33,949 nucleotides of DNA, taken from positions 1-33,949 of the forward strand of contig USDK01000031.1 of the NCBI GenBank assembly GCA_900553355.1. The letters are read 5' to 3'. Source of the stretch: an uncultured Lachnospiraceae bacterium. GTDB taxonomy: Bacteria > Bacillota > Clostridia > Lachnospirales > Lachnospiraceae. Every line of letters begins with the position of its first letter. The stretch's first letter is position 1. Below the pieces are notes generated by a model. That model worked only from the letters and a program-made list of their open reading frames with translations, was not told the origin of the DNA and did no database searches. Both the position numbers and the translations under genes were made by a program. This document shows, one piece after another, positions 1-6,277 of the stretch.

Positions 1-1338
1 CTGTACAACATGACCATGAAGGTGAACCGGCTGGAGCTTCTAAAAGCACAGATCGGGCTGGAGATGGTAGCCGGATTCGATGAGCTTCAGAAGTATTACG
101 AAGAGATTCTGACCGAGCGGACGATATCAGAGTTTGAGCGGCAGGCCGGGATTCTCGGGAAGACGATCCAGAATAATGCGAAGGCCGCCAATGCTATTGT
201 GAACGCATCTTTCCACAACGCCACGTATTCAGACCGGATTTGGATGTATCAGGACATGCTTAAAAATGAGTTGTCCAGCCTACTGCAGACTGGCCTGATC
301 CAGGGGCAGAATCCGAGACGGTTGGCAACGCATCTCCGGAAGCGCTTCGGAGTCAGCCAGAGTAACGCAGAGCGATTGATGATCACGGAGCTGGCGAGGG
401 TGCAGACGGAAGCGCAGAAGCAGTCCTTTGAGCGGAATGGCTTCGAGGAGTATACCTTCCTTGCGCTAGGAACTGTATGCCCGATTTGCCGGGCTCTGGA
501 TGGAAAACACTTCAAATTAAAAAAGATGATGTCTGGAACAAATGCTCCGCCGATGCATCCGCGATGCAAATGCAGTACCAGTGCTTACGAGGATAGCGAA
601 GACTATGAGGCATGGTTGGACTATCTGAGTAAGGGTGGAACTACGGAAGAGTGGAACCGGTTGAAAAAGAAAAAGGAGGATGAGTCCGATGGTGGAAGAG
701 CTATCTTCGAGAAAATTTCGGGAATATCGAAGCAGCGAAAAGAGTTTGAAGCTGGATTATCAAAAATGAAAAGTATGGATGTAAAGCTTCTACTTGAACA
801 ATCTCTTGAGAGGGTAACGATAAAACGTGCTAAGGGAAGTAAAACAAGATACTCATCAAAAGAAAATACGGTATATTTGTCAAAATATGCAAAATCAGAT
901 TCTGTGGCACATGAATTATTCCATGAAATAGATGATACTTATGGATTGACAGAGAATGGAGCCTTTTCCCGTTCAATATCACAAGACTTCCGCAGGTTAC
1001 AAAATATGTCAAAAGGGTATGGGAAATCTATTGAAGAAATGTTAAAAGAAAGATTTCCTGATTCTTTTAAAACCGGTACAACGGATTTTGAAATGAGGAT
1101 GGAGTATAGGGGAATATCGGATATAATACATGGATGTAGCAAAGGAAGTATCTTTTTGGGGTGGGGGCATAGAGAGCCAGGATACTGGGATAGAAAGCTA
1201 GCTCTCGAAAAAGAAGCGTTTGCGCAATATGGCAGAATGATATATAATCAAGATGAGAAGGTATTAGATTTGTTTAACACATTATTCCCAGAAACATCAA
1301 AAGAAATGGACGAACGTATAAGGAGAGTGATAAAGTAA
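1..1338 (+). CDS. Phage MuF-type minor head protein with C-terminal metallopeptidase-like toxin domain (5' partial)
   Basis: The frame is open from base 1 (first ATG at 10), and SPP1 gp7/MuF proteins normally have more N-terminal sequence, so the true start is probably upstream. Numbering from the ATG at 10, residues about 100-195 form the MuF domain, with CPIC at 157-160 and MHPRCKC at 182-188. These proteins are minor head components linked to portal and DNA packaging or ejection. From about residue 228 the sequence becomes AT-rich and unlike a standard MuF tail. It carries an HExxH zinc-protease motif (HELFH, 301-305) followed by a candidate third ligand in KEAFAQ (Glu402). MuF fused to variable toxin domains is a known class of phage polymorphic toxin. 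The toxin assignment here is inference; the HExxH motif is visible. Confidence 0.85.
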   Translation: MYNMTMKVNRLELLKAQIGLEMVAGFDELQKYYEEILTERTISEFERQAGILGKTIQNNAKAANAIVNASFHNATYSDRIWMYQDMLKNELSSLLQTGLIQGQNPRRLATHLRKRFGVSQSNAERLMITELARVQTEAQKQSFERNGFEEYTFLALGTVCPICRALDGKHFKLKKMMSGTNAPPMHPRCKCSTSAYEDSEDYEAWLDYLSKGGTTEEWNRLKKKKEDESDGGRAIFEKISGISKQRKEFEAGLSKMKSMDVKLLLEQSLERVTIKRAKGSKTRYSSKENTVYLSKYAKSDSVAHELFHEIDDTYGLTENGAFSRSISQDFRRLQNMSKGYGKSIEEMLKERFPDSFKTGTTDFEMRMEYRGISDIIHGCSKGSIFLGWGHREPGYWDRKLALEKEAFAQYGRMIYNQDEKVLDLFNTLFPETSKEMDERIRRVIK

Positions 1339-1520
1339 TGTGGTATGGTAAAGATACCGATCGCTTAAAAGAACTTCGCGCTGAATACAAAAGCCTATTT
1401 GGATATAATCCTGATGGGGAAACATCCGTAGAGTACGATCAGTCAGGATATAAAGATTATATACATGATTTAGAAAAGGCAATAAAGACTAAGAAGCATT
1501 TAGCAGAGATTGCAGAATAG
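1338..1520 (+). CDS. Small 60-residue protein coupled to the MuF-toxin gene; candidate immunity protein
   Basis: The start overlaps the upstream stop by one base (TAATG at 1336-1340), which predicts translational coupling. The product is 60 residues, charged and mostly helical (KELRAEYKSLFGYNPDGE near the start, then a basic helix). It has no signal peptide or membrane segment. It shares the AT-rich composition of the MuF C-terminal domain and ends just before an intrinsic terminator, so the toxin-like domain and this gene look like one exchangeable cassette. In polymorphic toxin systems the next small gene usually encodes immunity, and that is the reason for the proposal. I recognise no family with certainty, and it could be an unrelated phage accessory protein. 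Confidence 0.6.
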   Translation: MWYGKDTDRLKELRAEYKSLFGYNPDGETSVEYDQSGYKDYIHDLEKAIKTKKHLAEIAE

Positions 1521-1521
1521 G

Positions 1522-1554
1522 TACCACCAGTCAGAAATGGCCGGTGGTATTTTT
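1522..1554 (+). terminator. Intrinsic terminator closing the MuF-toxin cassette
   Basis: TACCACC at 1522-1528 pairs with GGTGGTA at 1543-1549 across a 14-nt loop that contains GTCAGA, and five T residues follow (1550-1554). It lies between the 60-residue gene and the next head gene. Its loop and tail resemble the terminator at 9134-9165. Confidence 0.65.
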
Positions 1555-1576
1555 ATACCCATTTTTAGGAGGTGGC

Positions 1577-1789
1577 ATTACGAAATATGAATACAGGATA
1601 ACTGAGAATGCGGACATGCTGGCTCCTGATTGGCTGGCTGCCCGCATTAATTATGGGAGCGTGAAGTTTATATATTATCTGGCTGATGGAGCTGAGAAAC
1701 TGAAAGGGGTGAGGGTCAATGGTCAGATTGCTGAAATTGGAGACAAGATATCATTTGACGGGAAGCGGTTATCAGTAGAGAGGCGGTGA
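1577..1789 (+). CDS. Small phage head-region protein, function unknown, non-canonical start
   Basis: The frame encodes about 70 residues (TKYEYRITENADMLAPDWLAARINYG and onward), soluble, with no recognised domain. A GTG at 1544 would give a longer protein, but it lies in the 3' arm of the terminator hairpin and has no ribosome binding site. AGGAGGTGG at 1567-1575 instead points to the ATT at 1577 or the ACG at 1580, because no in-frame ATG/GTG/TTG follows at suitable spacing. The gene sits between the MuF cassette and the Prp protease, a position often held by small phage proteins of unknown role. The reading frame is likely real; the exact start is uncertain. Confidence 0.55.
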   Translation: MTKYEYRITENADMLAPDWLAARINYGSVKFIYYLADGAEKLKGVRVNGQIAEIGDKISFDGKRLSVERR

Positions 1790-1842
1790 TCCAATATCTC
1801 CCACCGGCGGGGAATGACCGGGACAGTAAAGGAGTGGTGTGA

Positions 1843-2130
1843 TTGATTGCAGTATGCGTCCGGAAGGGCAGGATTACGGTCTCTGGCCATGCAGGCTTTG
1901 CAGAGGCCGGAAAAGATATCGTCTGCGCAGGAGTGACGGCGCTGATACAGACGCTGATTAAGTCTATTGGTGATCTTACCGAGGACAAAATTGAATATGA
2001 GATATCGCCCGGAAGGGCCGATATACATTATAGGGATCTGTCGGAAGCAGGAAAGCTACTGATAGATTCCTTTTTCATTGGCGTCTGTGCGATTGCCGAT
2101 GAATTTCCGGATCATGTCCGGATCGAATGA
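1843..2130 (+). CDS. prp: Phage-encoded Prp-type cysteine protease (ribosomal-processing protease family)
   Basis: This 95-residue protein matches the Prp (YsxB) family. His16 in SGHAGFAEAGKD and Cys28 in IVCAGVTAL form the catalytic dyad, and their 12-residue spacing equals that of His22/Cys34 in Staphylococcus aureus Prp. Host Prp removes the N-terminal extension of ribosomal protein L27 at a motif like NLQFF/A, and it also processes scaffold and capsid of some phages. Here the gene lies directly upstream of scaffold and capsid genes that both carry matching N-terminal motifs, so it is probably the prohead maturation protease. The start is TTG, with GGAG at 1831-1834; the frame is closed by a stop just upstream (1840-1842). 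Function from family and context is secure; dependence on this copy rather than the host copy is inferred. Confidence 0.88.
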   Translation: MIAVCVRKGRITVSGHAGFAEAGKDIVCAGVTALIQTLIKSIGDLTEDKIEYEISPGRADIHYRDLSEAGKLLIDSFFIGVCAIADEFPDHVRIE

Positions 2131-2221
2131 CCAGGCGTGAATGTCAGAAAACCTTACGGATACGGCAGGCGTGGAACCGTCCAAAGCTACGGCGGACAGG
2201 CGTGGGGTCCTTAAACTACGG
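2128..2221 (+). promoter_or_regulatory. Triple-hairpin leader upstream of the scaffold and capsid genes
   Basis: Three imperfect repeats (unit starts 2132, 2166, 2197) each begin with CAGGCGTG and end with TACGG (2155, 2188, 2217). Each CAGGCGTG lies in an 11-nt loop closed by a different complementary stem: TGAC/GTCA (2128-2131 with 2143-2146), ACGG/CCGT (2162-2165 with 2177-2180), and GGA/TCC (2194-2196 with 2208-2210). The loop is conserved while the stems change in a compensating way, which suggests selection on RNA structure. It lies between prp and the scaffold RBS (GGAGG at about 2232-2236). I recognise no named RNA family. A 36-codon frame from 2141 overlaps it but has no convincing RBS. 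Confidence 0.55.
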
Positions 2222-2247
2222 AATACAAAATGGAGGTATTATAACTC

Positions 2248-2853
2248 ATGAAATTAAAAGATCTTTTAAAATTACAGTTATTTGCTGATGACTCTGGAAG
2301 CGGCGATGGAGGAAACCCTGAACCGGGAGGAAATCCTGGAGGCGGATCGGATCCGGATGGAGATGATAGTGGAGATGATGACGGTGATCCGGAGCCGGAG
2401 AAAAAGTACACCGTAGAAGAGGTGAACAATCTCATTAAGCGGAAGAAGGCTGAGTGGGAGAAAACCAGGCAGAAAGAGGATGATGAAGCCAAGAAACTGT
2501 CTAAGATGAACGCTCAGGAGAAGGCTGAGTACAAACAGCAGCAGCTGGAGAAGCGTATCCAGGAGCTGGAGGATGAGAAGACGCTTTCAGGTATGCGTGA
2601 TGAGGCAAGGAAGCAGCTTTCAGAGAAAGGTATCAATATTTCTGATGAACTCTTGGCTTTTATGGTATCCAAGGATGCCAAGGAAACCAAAGAGGCAGTT
2701 GACTCTTTTGCGGAACTGTTTAATACGGCCGTAAATGAGGTAGTTAAGAGTAAAGCTCGACAGAGCACTCCAAAAGAGGGAGGATATATCCCCAGTGGGA
2801 AAAATGGCCTCAACATCAGAGAGATGGCGAAAGAAGCAAGAATCATTAAATAA
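2248..2853 (+). CDS. Phage capsid scaffolding protein (DUF4355-like)
   Basis: The 201-residue protein starts at an ATG preceded by GGAGG. Residues 7-13 read LKLQLFA, a Prp-type cleavage motif with the expected cut after Phe12. Residues 14-50 are a Gly/Asp/Pro-rich acidic linker, and about 50-135 form a highly charged helical, probably coiled-coil region (KYTVEEVNNLIKRKKAEWEK onward). The C-terminus is basic (MAKEARIIK), as expected for capsid contact. Scaffolds of this type assemble the HK97-fold capsid protein into proheads and are then removed. It lies immediately upstream of the major capsid gene. Identification rests on composition, order and the N-terminal motif typical of this family in clostridial phages. 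Confidence 0.88.
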   Translation: MKLKDLLKLQLFADDSGSGDGGNPEPGGNPGGGSDPDGDDSGDDDGDPEPEKKYTVEEVNNLIKRKKAEWEKTRQKEDDEAKKLSKMNAQEKAEYKQQQLEKRIQELEDEKTLSGMRDEARKQLSEKGINISDELLAFMVSKDAKETKEAVDSFAELFNTAVNEVVKSKARQSTPKEGGYIPSGKNGLNIREMAKEARIIK

Positions 2854-2871
2854 AATGGAGGTATGAAGAAC

Positions 2872-4089
2872 ATGAATGTAAACAAAAAGATGCTAAAAAA
2901 GATGAATTTGCAGCTGTTCGGACAGACATATGATCCGGACAATGTGACCATGTACGAACACAAGGATGGAACCATCCCGGAGAAGTACAATAAACTGATT
3001 CTAAAAGATGTCATGGACGGTAGCAAGGTGATGCAGCTGGCCAAGTACGAAGAGATGGACAGCAAGGAAAAGAAGTTTGAATACTTTGCGAAAGGGCCTG
3101 GCGCTTACTGGGTAGGTGAGGGTGAGAAGATTAAGACGTCTAAACCGCAGTGGCTCCAGGTGACAATGGTGGCAAAGAAGCTAGGTGTTATCATTCCCTG
3201 CTCTCGGGAGTTCCTGCACTATAAGATGTCTGACTTCTTCGAGCAGATGAAGCCGAAAATCGCAGAGGCGTTTTACAAGAAGTTTGATGAAGCTGCGATC
3301 CTTAATATTGAAAATCCGTTCCCGCAGTCTGTAGATGAATCTGCTCTGGCTGCCGGCAACCTGGTCAGCGGTGGAATCTCTTACGACAATATCCTTGAAA
3401 TGGAGGATATCTTGAATAACGAGGACTACGATGTAAACGCCTTTATCTCCACCAAGAAGAACCGTAGCACTCTTCGGAATGTGAACAAGATCGAGAATGG
3501 TGTAATCGTGGAGTCCTTGTATGACAGAGGCGCAAATACCATCGACGGTCTCCCGGTTGCTGATCTGAAAGGACTGGAAAGAGGAAACCTGTATGCAGGT
3601 GATTTTGACTACATGTATTATGGTATCCCGTTCGGAATGTCCTACAAAATCGATGAGTCCGCCCAGCTGTCCACGCTGAAAAATGCAGATGGCACACCGG
3701 TCAACCTGTTTGAGCAGGAACTGGCTGCGCTTAGGGTGACGATGGATGTTGCCTTCATGATCGTGAAGGATGAGGCGTTCGTAAAACTGGAAGCAGGCGA
3801 AACTAGTGTTGGAACTCTTACAGTGGCATCCGTTGCTGGAACTGCCGATGGCACAACAAAGATTACGATCACTGAAGGCAAGGGGGATGGAAACTCTTAT
3901 AAGTATAAGATTGCTGATGCGGCGGTGGATGTCAGCTATAAGCAGAGTGTCCGGAACTGGACTGCCTGGGACGGAGCCAGCGACATCACAGCAGAGACGG
4001 GAAAGACCATTACCGTTGTAGAGTGTGATGCGGAATACCTGGCTCTGAAGGCAGGTTCGCAGACGGTAACATCTAAAGCTTCTGAGTAG
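2872..4089 (+). CDS. Phage major capsid protein, HK97 fold, with C-terminal beta-rich extension
   Basis: This protein of about 405 residues follows the scaffold gene. The ATG at 2872 is preferred over the ATG at 2863 because GGAGG (2857-2861) is only one base from the latter. Near the N-terminus MNLQLFG (residues 11-17) is a Prp-type site with the cut expected after Phe16. The central part resembles HK97-fold capsid proteins: an N-terminal arm, WLQVTMVAKKLGVIIPCSREFL in the core, and a P-domain-like helix-rich section. From about residue 305 the sequence turns into Thr/Val-rich beta strands (VGTLTVASVAGTADGTTKIT and onward), probably an Ig-like surface domain. It forms the icosahedral shell of the head. 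Confidence 0.92.
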   Translation: MNVNKKMLKKMNLQLFGQTYDPDNVTMYEHKDGTIPEKYNKLILKDVMDGSKVMQLAKYEEMDSKEKKFEYFAKGPGAYWVGEGEKIKTSKPQWLQVTMVAKKLGVIIPCSREFLHYKMSDFFEQMKPKIAEAFYKKFDEAAILNIENPFPQSVDESALAAGNLVSGGISYDNILEMEDILNNEDYDVNAFISTKKNRSTLRNVNKIENGVIVESLYDRGANTIDGLPVADLKGLERGNLYAGDFDYMYYGIPFGMSYKIDESAQLSTLKNADGTPVNLFEQELAALRVTMDVAFMIVKDEAFVKLEAGETSVGTLTVASVAGTADGTTKITITEGKGDGNSYKYKIADAAVDVSYKQSVRNWTAWDGASDITAETGKTITVVECDAEYLALKAGSQTVTSKASE

Positions 4090-4101
4090 GAGGGATAAGC
4101 C

Positions 4102-4314
4102 ATGTATAAAGTGATCAAACATTTTCACGATCTGCAGGATGCGACGAAGACGAAAAGCGGTGTGGTCTATCGTGAGTACAATGTGGGGGATGAATACCCC
4201 CGCAAAGGACTCAAGGTATCTGAGGACCGTCTGAAGGAACTGGCCGGAAAGGACAATAAGCAGGAAACTCCGCTGATCGAAGAGGTAAAAGAGGAAACGC
4301 CTGTGAAGAAATAG
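4102..4314 (+). CDS. Small phage protein between capsid and connector genes, function unknown
   Basis: Seventy residues with an AGGAGG RBS at 4088-4093 just after the capsid stop. The N-terminal half (MYKVIKHFHDLQDATKTKSG) looks like a small beta-rich module, with the phrase VGDEYPRKGLKVSEDRLKEL, and the C-terminus is a Lys/Glu-rich tail. Similar short proteins recur between capsid and head-tail connector genes in Lachnospiraceae phages, and the order supports a virion or assembly role. No catalytic motif or membrane segment is visible and no function can be assigned. Confidence 0.75.
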   Translation: MYKVIKHFHDLQDATKTKSGVVYREYNVGDEYPRKGLKVSEDRLKELAGKDNKQETPLIEEVKEETPVKK

Positions 4315-4329
4315 AAAGGCGGTGGTACT

Positions 4330-4662
4330 ATGCTGGAAGATCTGAAACGGATGCTGGGGCTGTCCGGCCAAAAGGATGAGGAGCTGGATCAGAAGCTGAA
4401 CTGGATTCTCACTACCACCAGGGCAAGACTGAAGGTTCTTCTGGGTGGCATCGATCCGGAAGATGATTTGAATTACATCATCACGGAGGTGTCAATCGTC
4501 CGGTATAACCGGATCGGCTCTGAAGGTTTCCAGTCCCACACGGTAGAAGGAGAGAGCGTGGGCTTCTTGAACTCGGATTTTGACGCTTACATGGATGATA
4601 TCCAGGCATACAAGGATGCAAAGAACATTGATGTTTCAAAAGGAGGGATCCGCTGGATATGA
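4330..4662 (+). CDS. Phage head-tail connector protein (gp6/gp15-like adaptor)
   Basis: The product has 110 residues and is mainly helical, with LEDLKRMLGLSG at the start, a central region of long helices (LDQKLNWILTTTRARLKVLLGG) and a C-terminal HTVEGESVGFLNSDFDAYMDDI segment typical of the phage connector family (HK97 gp6-like). These proteins form a ring under the portal and receive the head-completion proteins. Its stop overlaps the next start (ATGA at 4659-4662), so the two are coupled. Position right after the capsid region agrees with the assignment. The RBS is AAGGCGGTGG at 4316-4325. Confidence 0.85.
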   Translation: MLEDLKRMLGLSGQKDEELDQKLNWILTTTRARLKVLLGGIDPEDDLNYIITEVSIVRYNRIGSEGFQSHTVEGESVGFLNSDFDAYMDDIQAYKDAKNIDVSKGGIRWI

Positions 4663-4961
4663 GATATGATACACCAGTATATTTCCAGAAGATCACCTCT
4701 GGAGAGTATGACCCTAAAACCGGAAATTATGGCGCGGATACTGTGGAGGAGAACCAGCGGTACGCTTCTATTATGGATACCGGAGCGGTCATGTTGAAGC
4801 TGGTTTATGACGGTCCAAAGCAGGGGAGCCTTACGATCCAGATCCAGAACCACTACACAGAGCCTTTTGACCGGATCCGGGTGGGAGAGAAGGTCTACAG
4901 CGTGGATTATTCCCGGGAACTTCGGAGGAAGCATGTGTTTGTAGTATCGGAGGTGCAGTGA
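4659..4961 (+). CDS. Phage head closure / head-tail joining protein (SPP1 gp16-like)
   Basis: One hundred residues, a beta-rich protein of the head-tail joining family. It begins MRYDTPVYFQKITSG and continues with a DPKTGNYG loop and paired strands (LTIQIQNHYTEPFDRIRVGEKVYSVDY), ending in KHVFVVSEVQ. Such proteins close the portal channel after packaging and dock the tail. The start overlaps the upstream stop and the stop overlaps the next ATG at 4961, giving a tightly coupled connector operon. Similar size and order occur in many siphoviruses. Confidence 0.82.
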   Translation: MRYDTPVYFQKITSGEYDPKTGNYGADTVEENQRYASIMDTGAVMLKLVYDGPKQGSLTIQIQNHYTEPFDRIRVGEKVYSVDYSRELRRKHVFVVSEVQ

Positions 4962-5296
4962 TGGCAGGAATTAAGCTGGTTGGAATAAATAAATTAACAG
5001 CGAAGCTTGAAAAGAATATGGACATGGAGGCCGCAAAAAGGGTTGTAAAACATAATGGAGCCCAGATGCAAGCACAGGCGCAGAGAAATGCCCCTGTTGA
5101 TACGGGAACGTTGAAGCGGAGTATTGTCCTTGATATTACAGATGGTGGTATGACAGCGGAATCTGAGGCAACAGCCGATTATGCCGGCTATGTAGAATGG
5201 GGGACTAGATTTCAGGAACCGCAGCTTTACATGGGTGATGCATGGGTGAAGCAAGGGGAAAAATTCAGAAGGGATATGAAAAAATTGGCGAGGTGA
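4961..5296 (+). CDS. HK97 gp10-like tail component / head-tail connector
   Basis: The protein has about 111 residues and shows the family signature NAPVDTGTLKRSI followed by DYAGYVEWGTR, diagnostic of the HK97 gp10 family. These proteins act at the neck, joining head completion to tail assembly. The ATG at 4961 has GGAGG at 4949-4953 with good spacing and overlaps the previous stop by one base, so it is preferred over the GTG three bases upstream. The C-terminus is basic (KQGEKFRRDMKKLAR). Confidence 0.9.
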   Translation: MAGIKLVGINKLTAKLEKNMDMEAAKRVVKHNGAQMQAQAQRNAPVDTGTLKRSIVLDITDGGMTAESEATADYAGYVEWGTRFQEPQLYMGDAWVKQGEKFRRDMKKLAR

Positions 5297-5300
5297 TGGC

Positions 5301-5684
5301 GTGGATCCACAGCAGGAACTCTTTACAGAGTTATTATTGAAACTCAAAGATTTAGAATATGACGTGTATGATACCTTCCTCCCGCCGGAGGGCACGCCGT
5401 ATCCTTTTGTTTTTCTTGCAGACAGCCAGCAGACGGATACCCAGACTAAAAGCGCTGTGATGGGAAACGTATATCAGACGATCCATGTCTGGCACAACAA
5501 TCCAAAGCAGCGTGGCACGGTGTCCCAGATGATGCTGGATATCAAGAAGGTCTGCTACAAATTGGAACATACGGAGAATTTTGCCTGGATGATACAGAAT
5601 GTCAACCAGCGGATTCTTCCGGATAAGACAACAAAGACTCCGCTTCTGCACGGTGTGCTGGAAGTGGAGTTTAAATTTTCATAG
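5301..5684 (+). CDS. Phage tail completion/terminator protein (DUF3168-like)
   Basis: The product has 127 residues and starts at GTG, with GAGGTGAT upstream overlapping the previous stop. The sequence has the alpha/beta pattern of tail terminator proteins: an N-terminal helix (QELFTELLLKLKDL), YPFVFLADSQQTDTQTKS, then IHVWHNNPKQRGTVSQMMLDI and a final beta segment (LLHGVLEVEFKFS). In HK97-like phages this slot, between gp10 and the major tail protein, encodes the protein that caps the tail tube. The family name is a judgement from sequence look and order. Confidence 0.78.
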   Translation: MDPQQELFTELLLKLKDLEYDVYDTFLPPEGTPYPFVFLADSQQTDTQTKSAVMGNVYQTIHVWHNNPKQRGTVSQMMLDIKKVCYKLEHTENFAWMIQNVNQRILPDKTTKTPLLHGVLEVEFKFS

Positions 5685-5695
5685 GAGGTATGAAG

Positions 5696-6202
5696 ATGGG
5701 AGCAATTAGAGGAAGTAGAATTATTTATCTGTACCGGATCTTGGCAGATGCAGCTACGGCCGATGCGACAGGAATTGCATTTACGACAGAAAATGGCCGG
5801 ACAAAATCCAGGGATGCTGATACGACTGAAACAAAAGACGGCCCGATCAGAACGCCGGGAGCGTTGGAGTCTGAGATTACCACAACAGCTATTTTTTCAA
5901 GCGAGAGCGATGCGATGATCGGGAAGCTTGAAAAGGCGGTAGATAACTCAGATAAGGTTGAAGTTTGGGAAGTGAATCTGGATAAGCCTGGAGAGACGGA
6001 AAACGAAGGAAAATTTGCTGCAAAGTATTTCCAGGGATACGTCACTGAGTTTGAACTTACATCAAGCGCAGAAGATCATGCAGAAGCTTCTCTTACATTT
6101 GGCATTGAAGGAACCGGAGCTGACGGGTATGCAACCGTTTCTGATGAACAGCAGGAACTGGCTGCTTATGCATTTGCCGATACGGAAAAGACAGGAGCGT
6201 AG
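5696..6202 (+). CDS. Phage major tail protein (tail tube, TP901-1 family)
   Basis: This 168-residue protein (ATG at 5696, AGGAGG at 5683-5688) has features of the TP901-1 major tail protein family: an N-terminal AIRGSRIIYLYRIL segment, KSRDADTTETKDGPIRTPGALE, and a beta-rich second half (KYFQGYVTEFELTSSAEDH). It polymerises into the tail tube. The ATG at 5690 is too close to the RBS. The gene ends in a hairpin (6187-6216), and in the usual gene order the next gene should be the tail chaperone. Here an accessory block of about 3 kb intervenes before the chaperone at 9199. Confidence 0.9.
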   Translation: MGAIRGSRIIYLYRILADAATADATGIAFTTENGRTKSRDADTTETKDGPIRTPGALESEITTTAIFSSESDAMIGKLEKAVDNSDKVEVWEVNLDKPGETENEGKFAAKYFQGYVTEFELTSSAEDHAEASLTFGIEGTGADGYATVSDEQQELAAYAFADTEKTGA

Positions 6203-6216
6203 GGGCTCTTGTCTTT
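6187..6216 (+). terminator. Hairpin at the end of the major tail protein gene, without a T-run
   Basis: A 12-bp stem (6187-6198 with 6205-6216, one G-U pair) overlaps the stop codon of the major tail gene. The sequence after it is GGGGTTGG rather than a run of T. A terminator commonly follows the major tail gene in such phages. The missing T-run may mark where the accessory block was inserted. Confidence 0.45.
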
Positions 6217-6220
6217 GGGG

Positions 6221-6249
6221 TTGGAGAAAAATATTCATAGTGATATAGT
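6221..6249 (+). promoter_or_regulatory. Predicted promoter of the accessory block
   Basis: TTGGAG (6221-6226), a 17-bp spacer and TATAGT (6244-6249) form a reasonable sigma-A promoter 28 bp upstream of the nuclease-like gene. This would let the block be transcribed independently of the late operon. Confidence 0.4.
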
Positions 6250-6277
6250 AGTTATGAGAAATTATCAGGAGGAGAAA

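Noticed and set aside
2141..2251. 36-codon frame overlapping the scaffold start
   Set aside because: It has no convincing RBS, contains the scaffold RBS, and the repeated hairpins explain the sequence better.
3181..4371. Long - strand frame of 396 codons across the capsid gene
   Set aside because: The translation resembles no protein, it spans the end of the capsid gene and two neighbouring genes, and all clear genes here are on the + strand.
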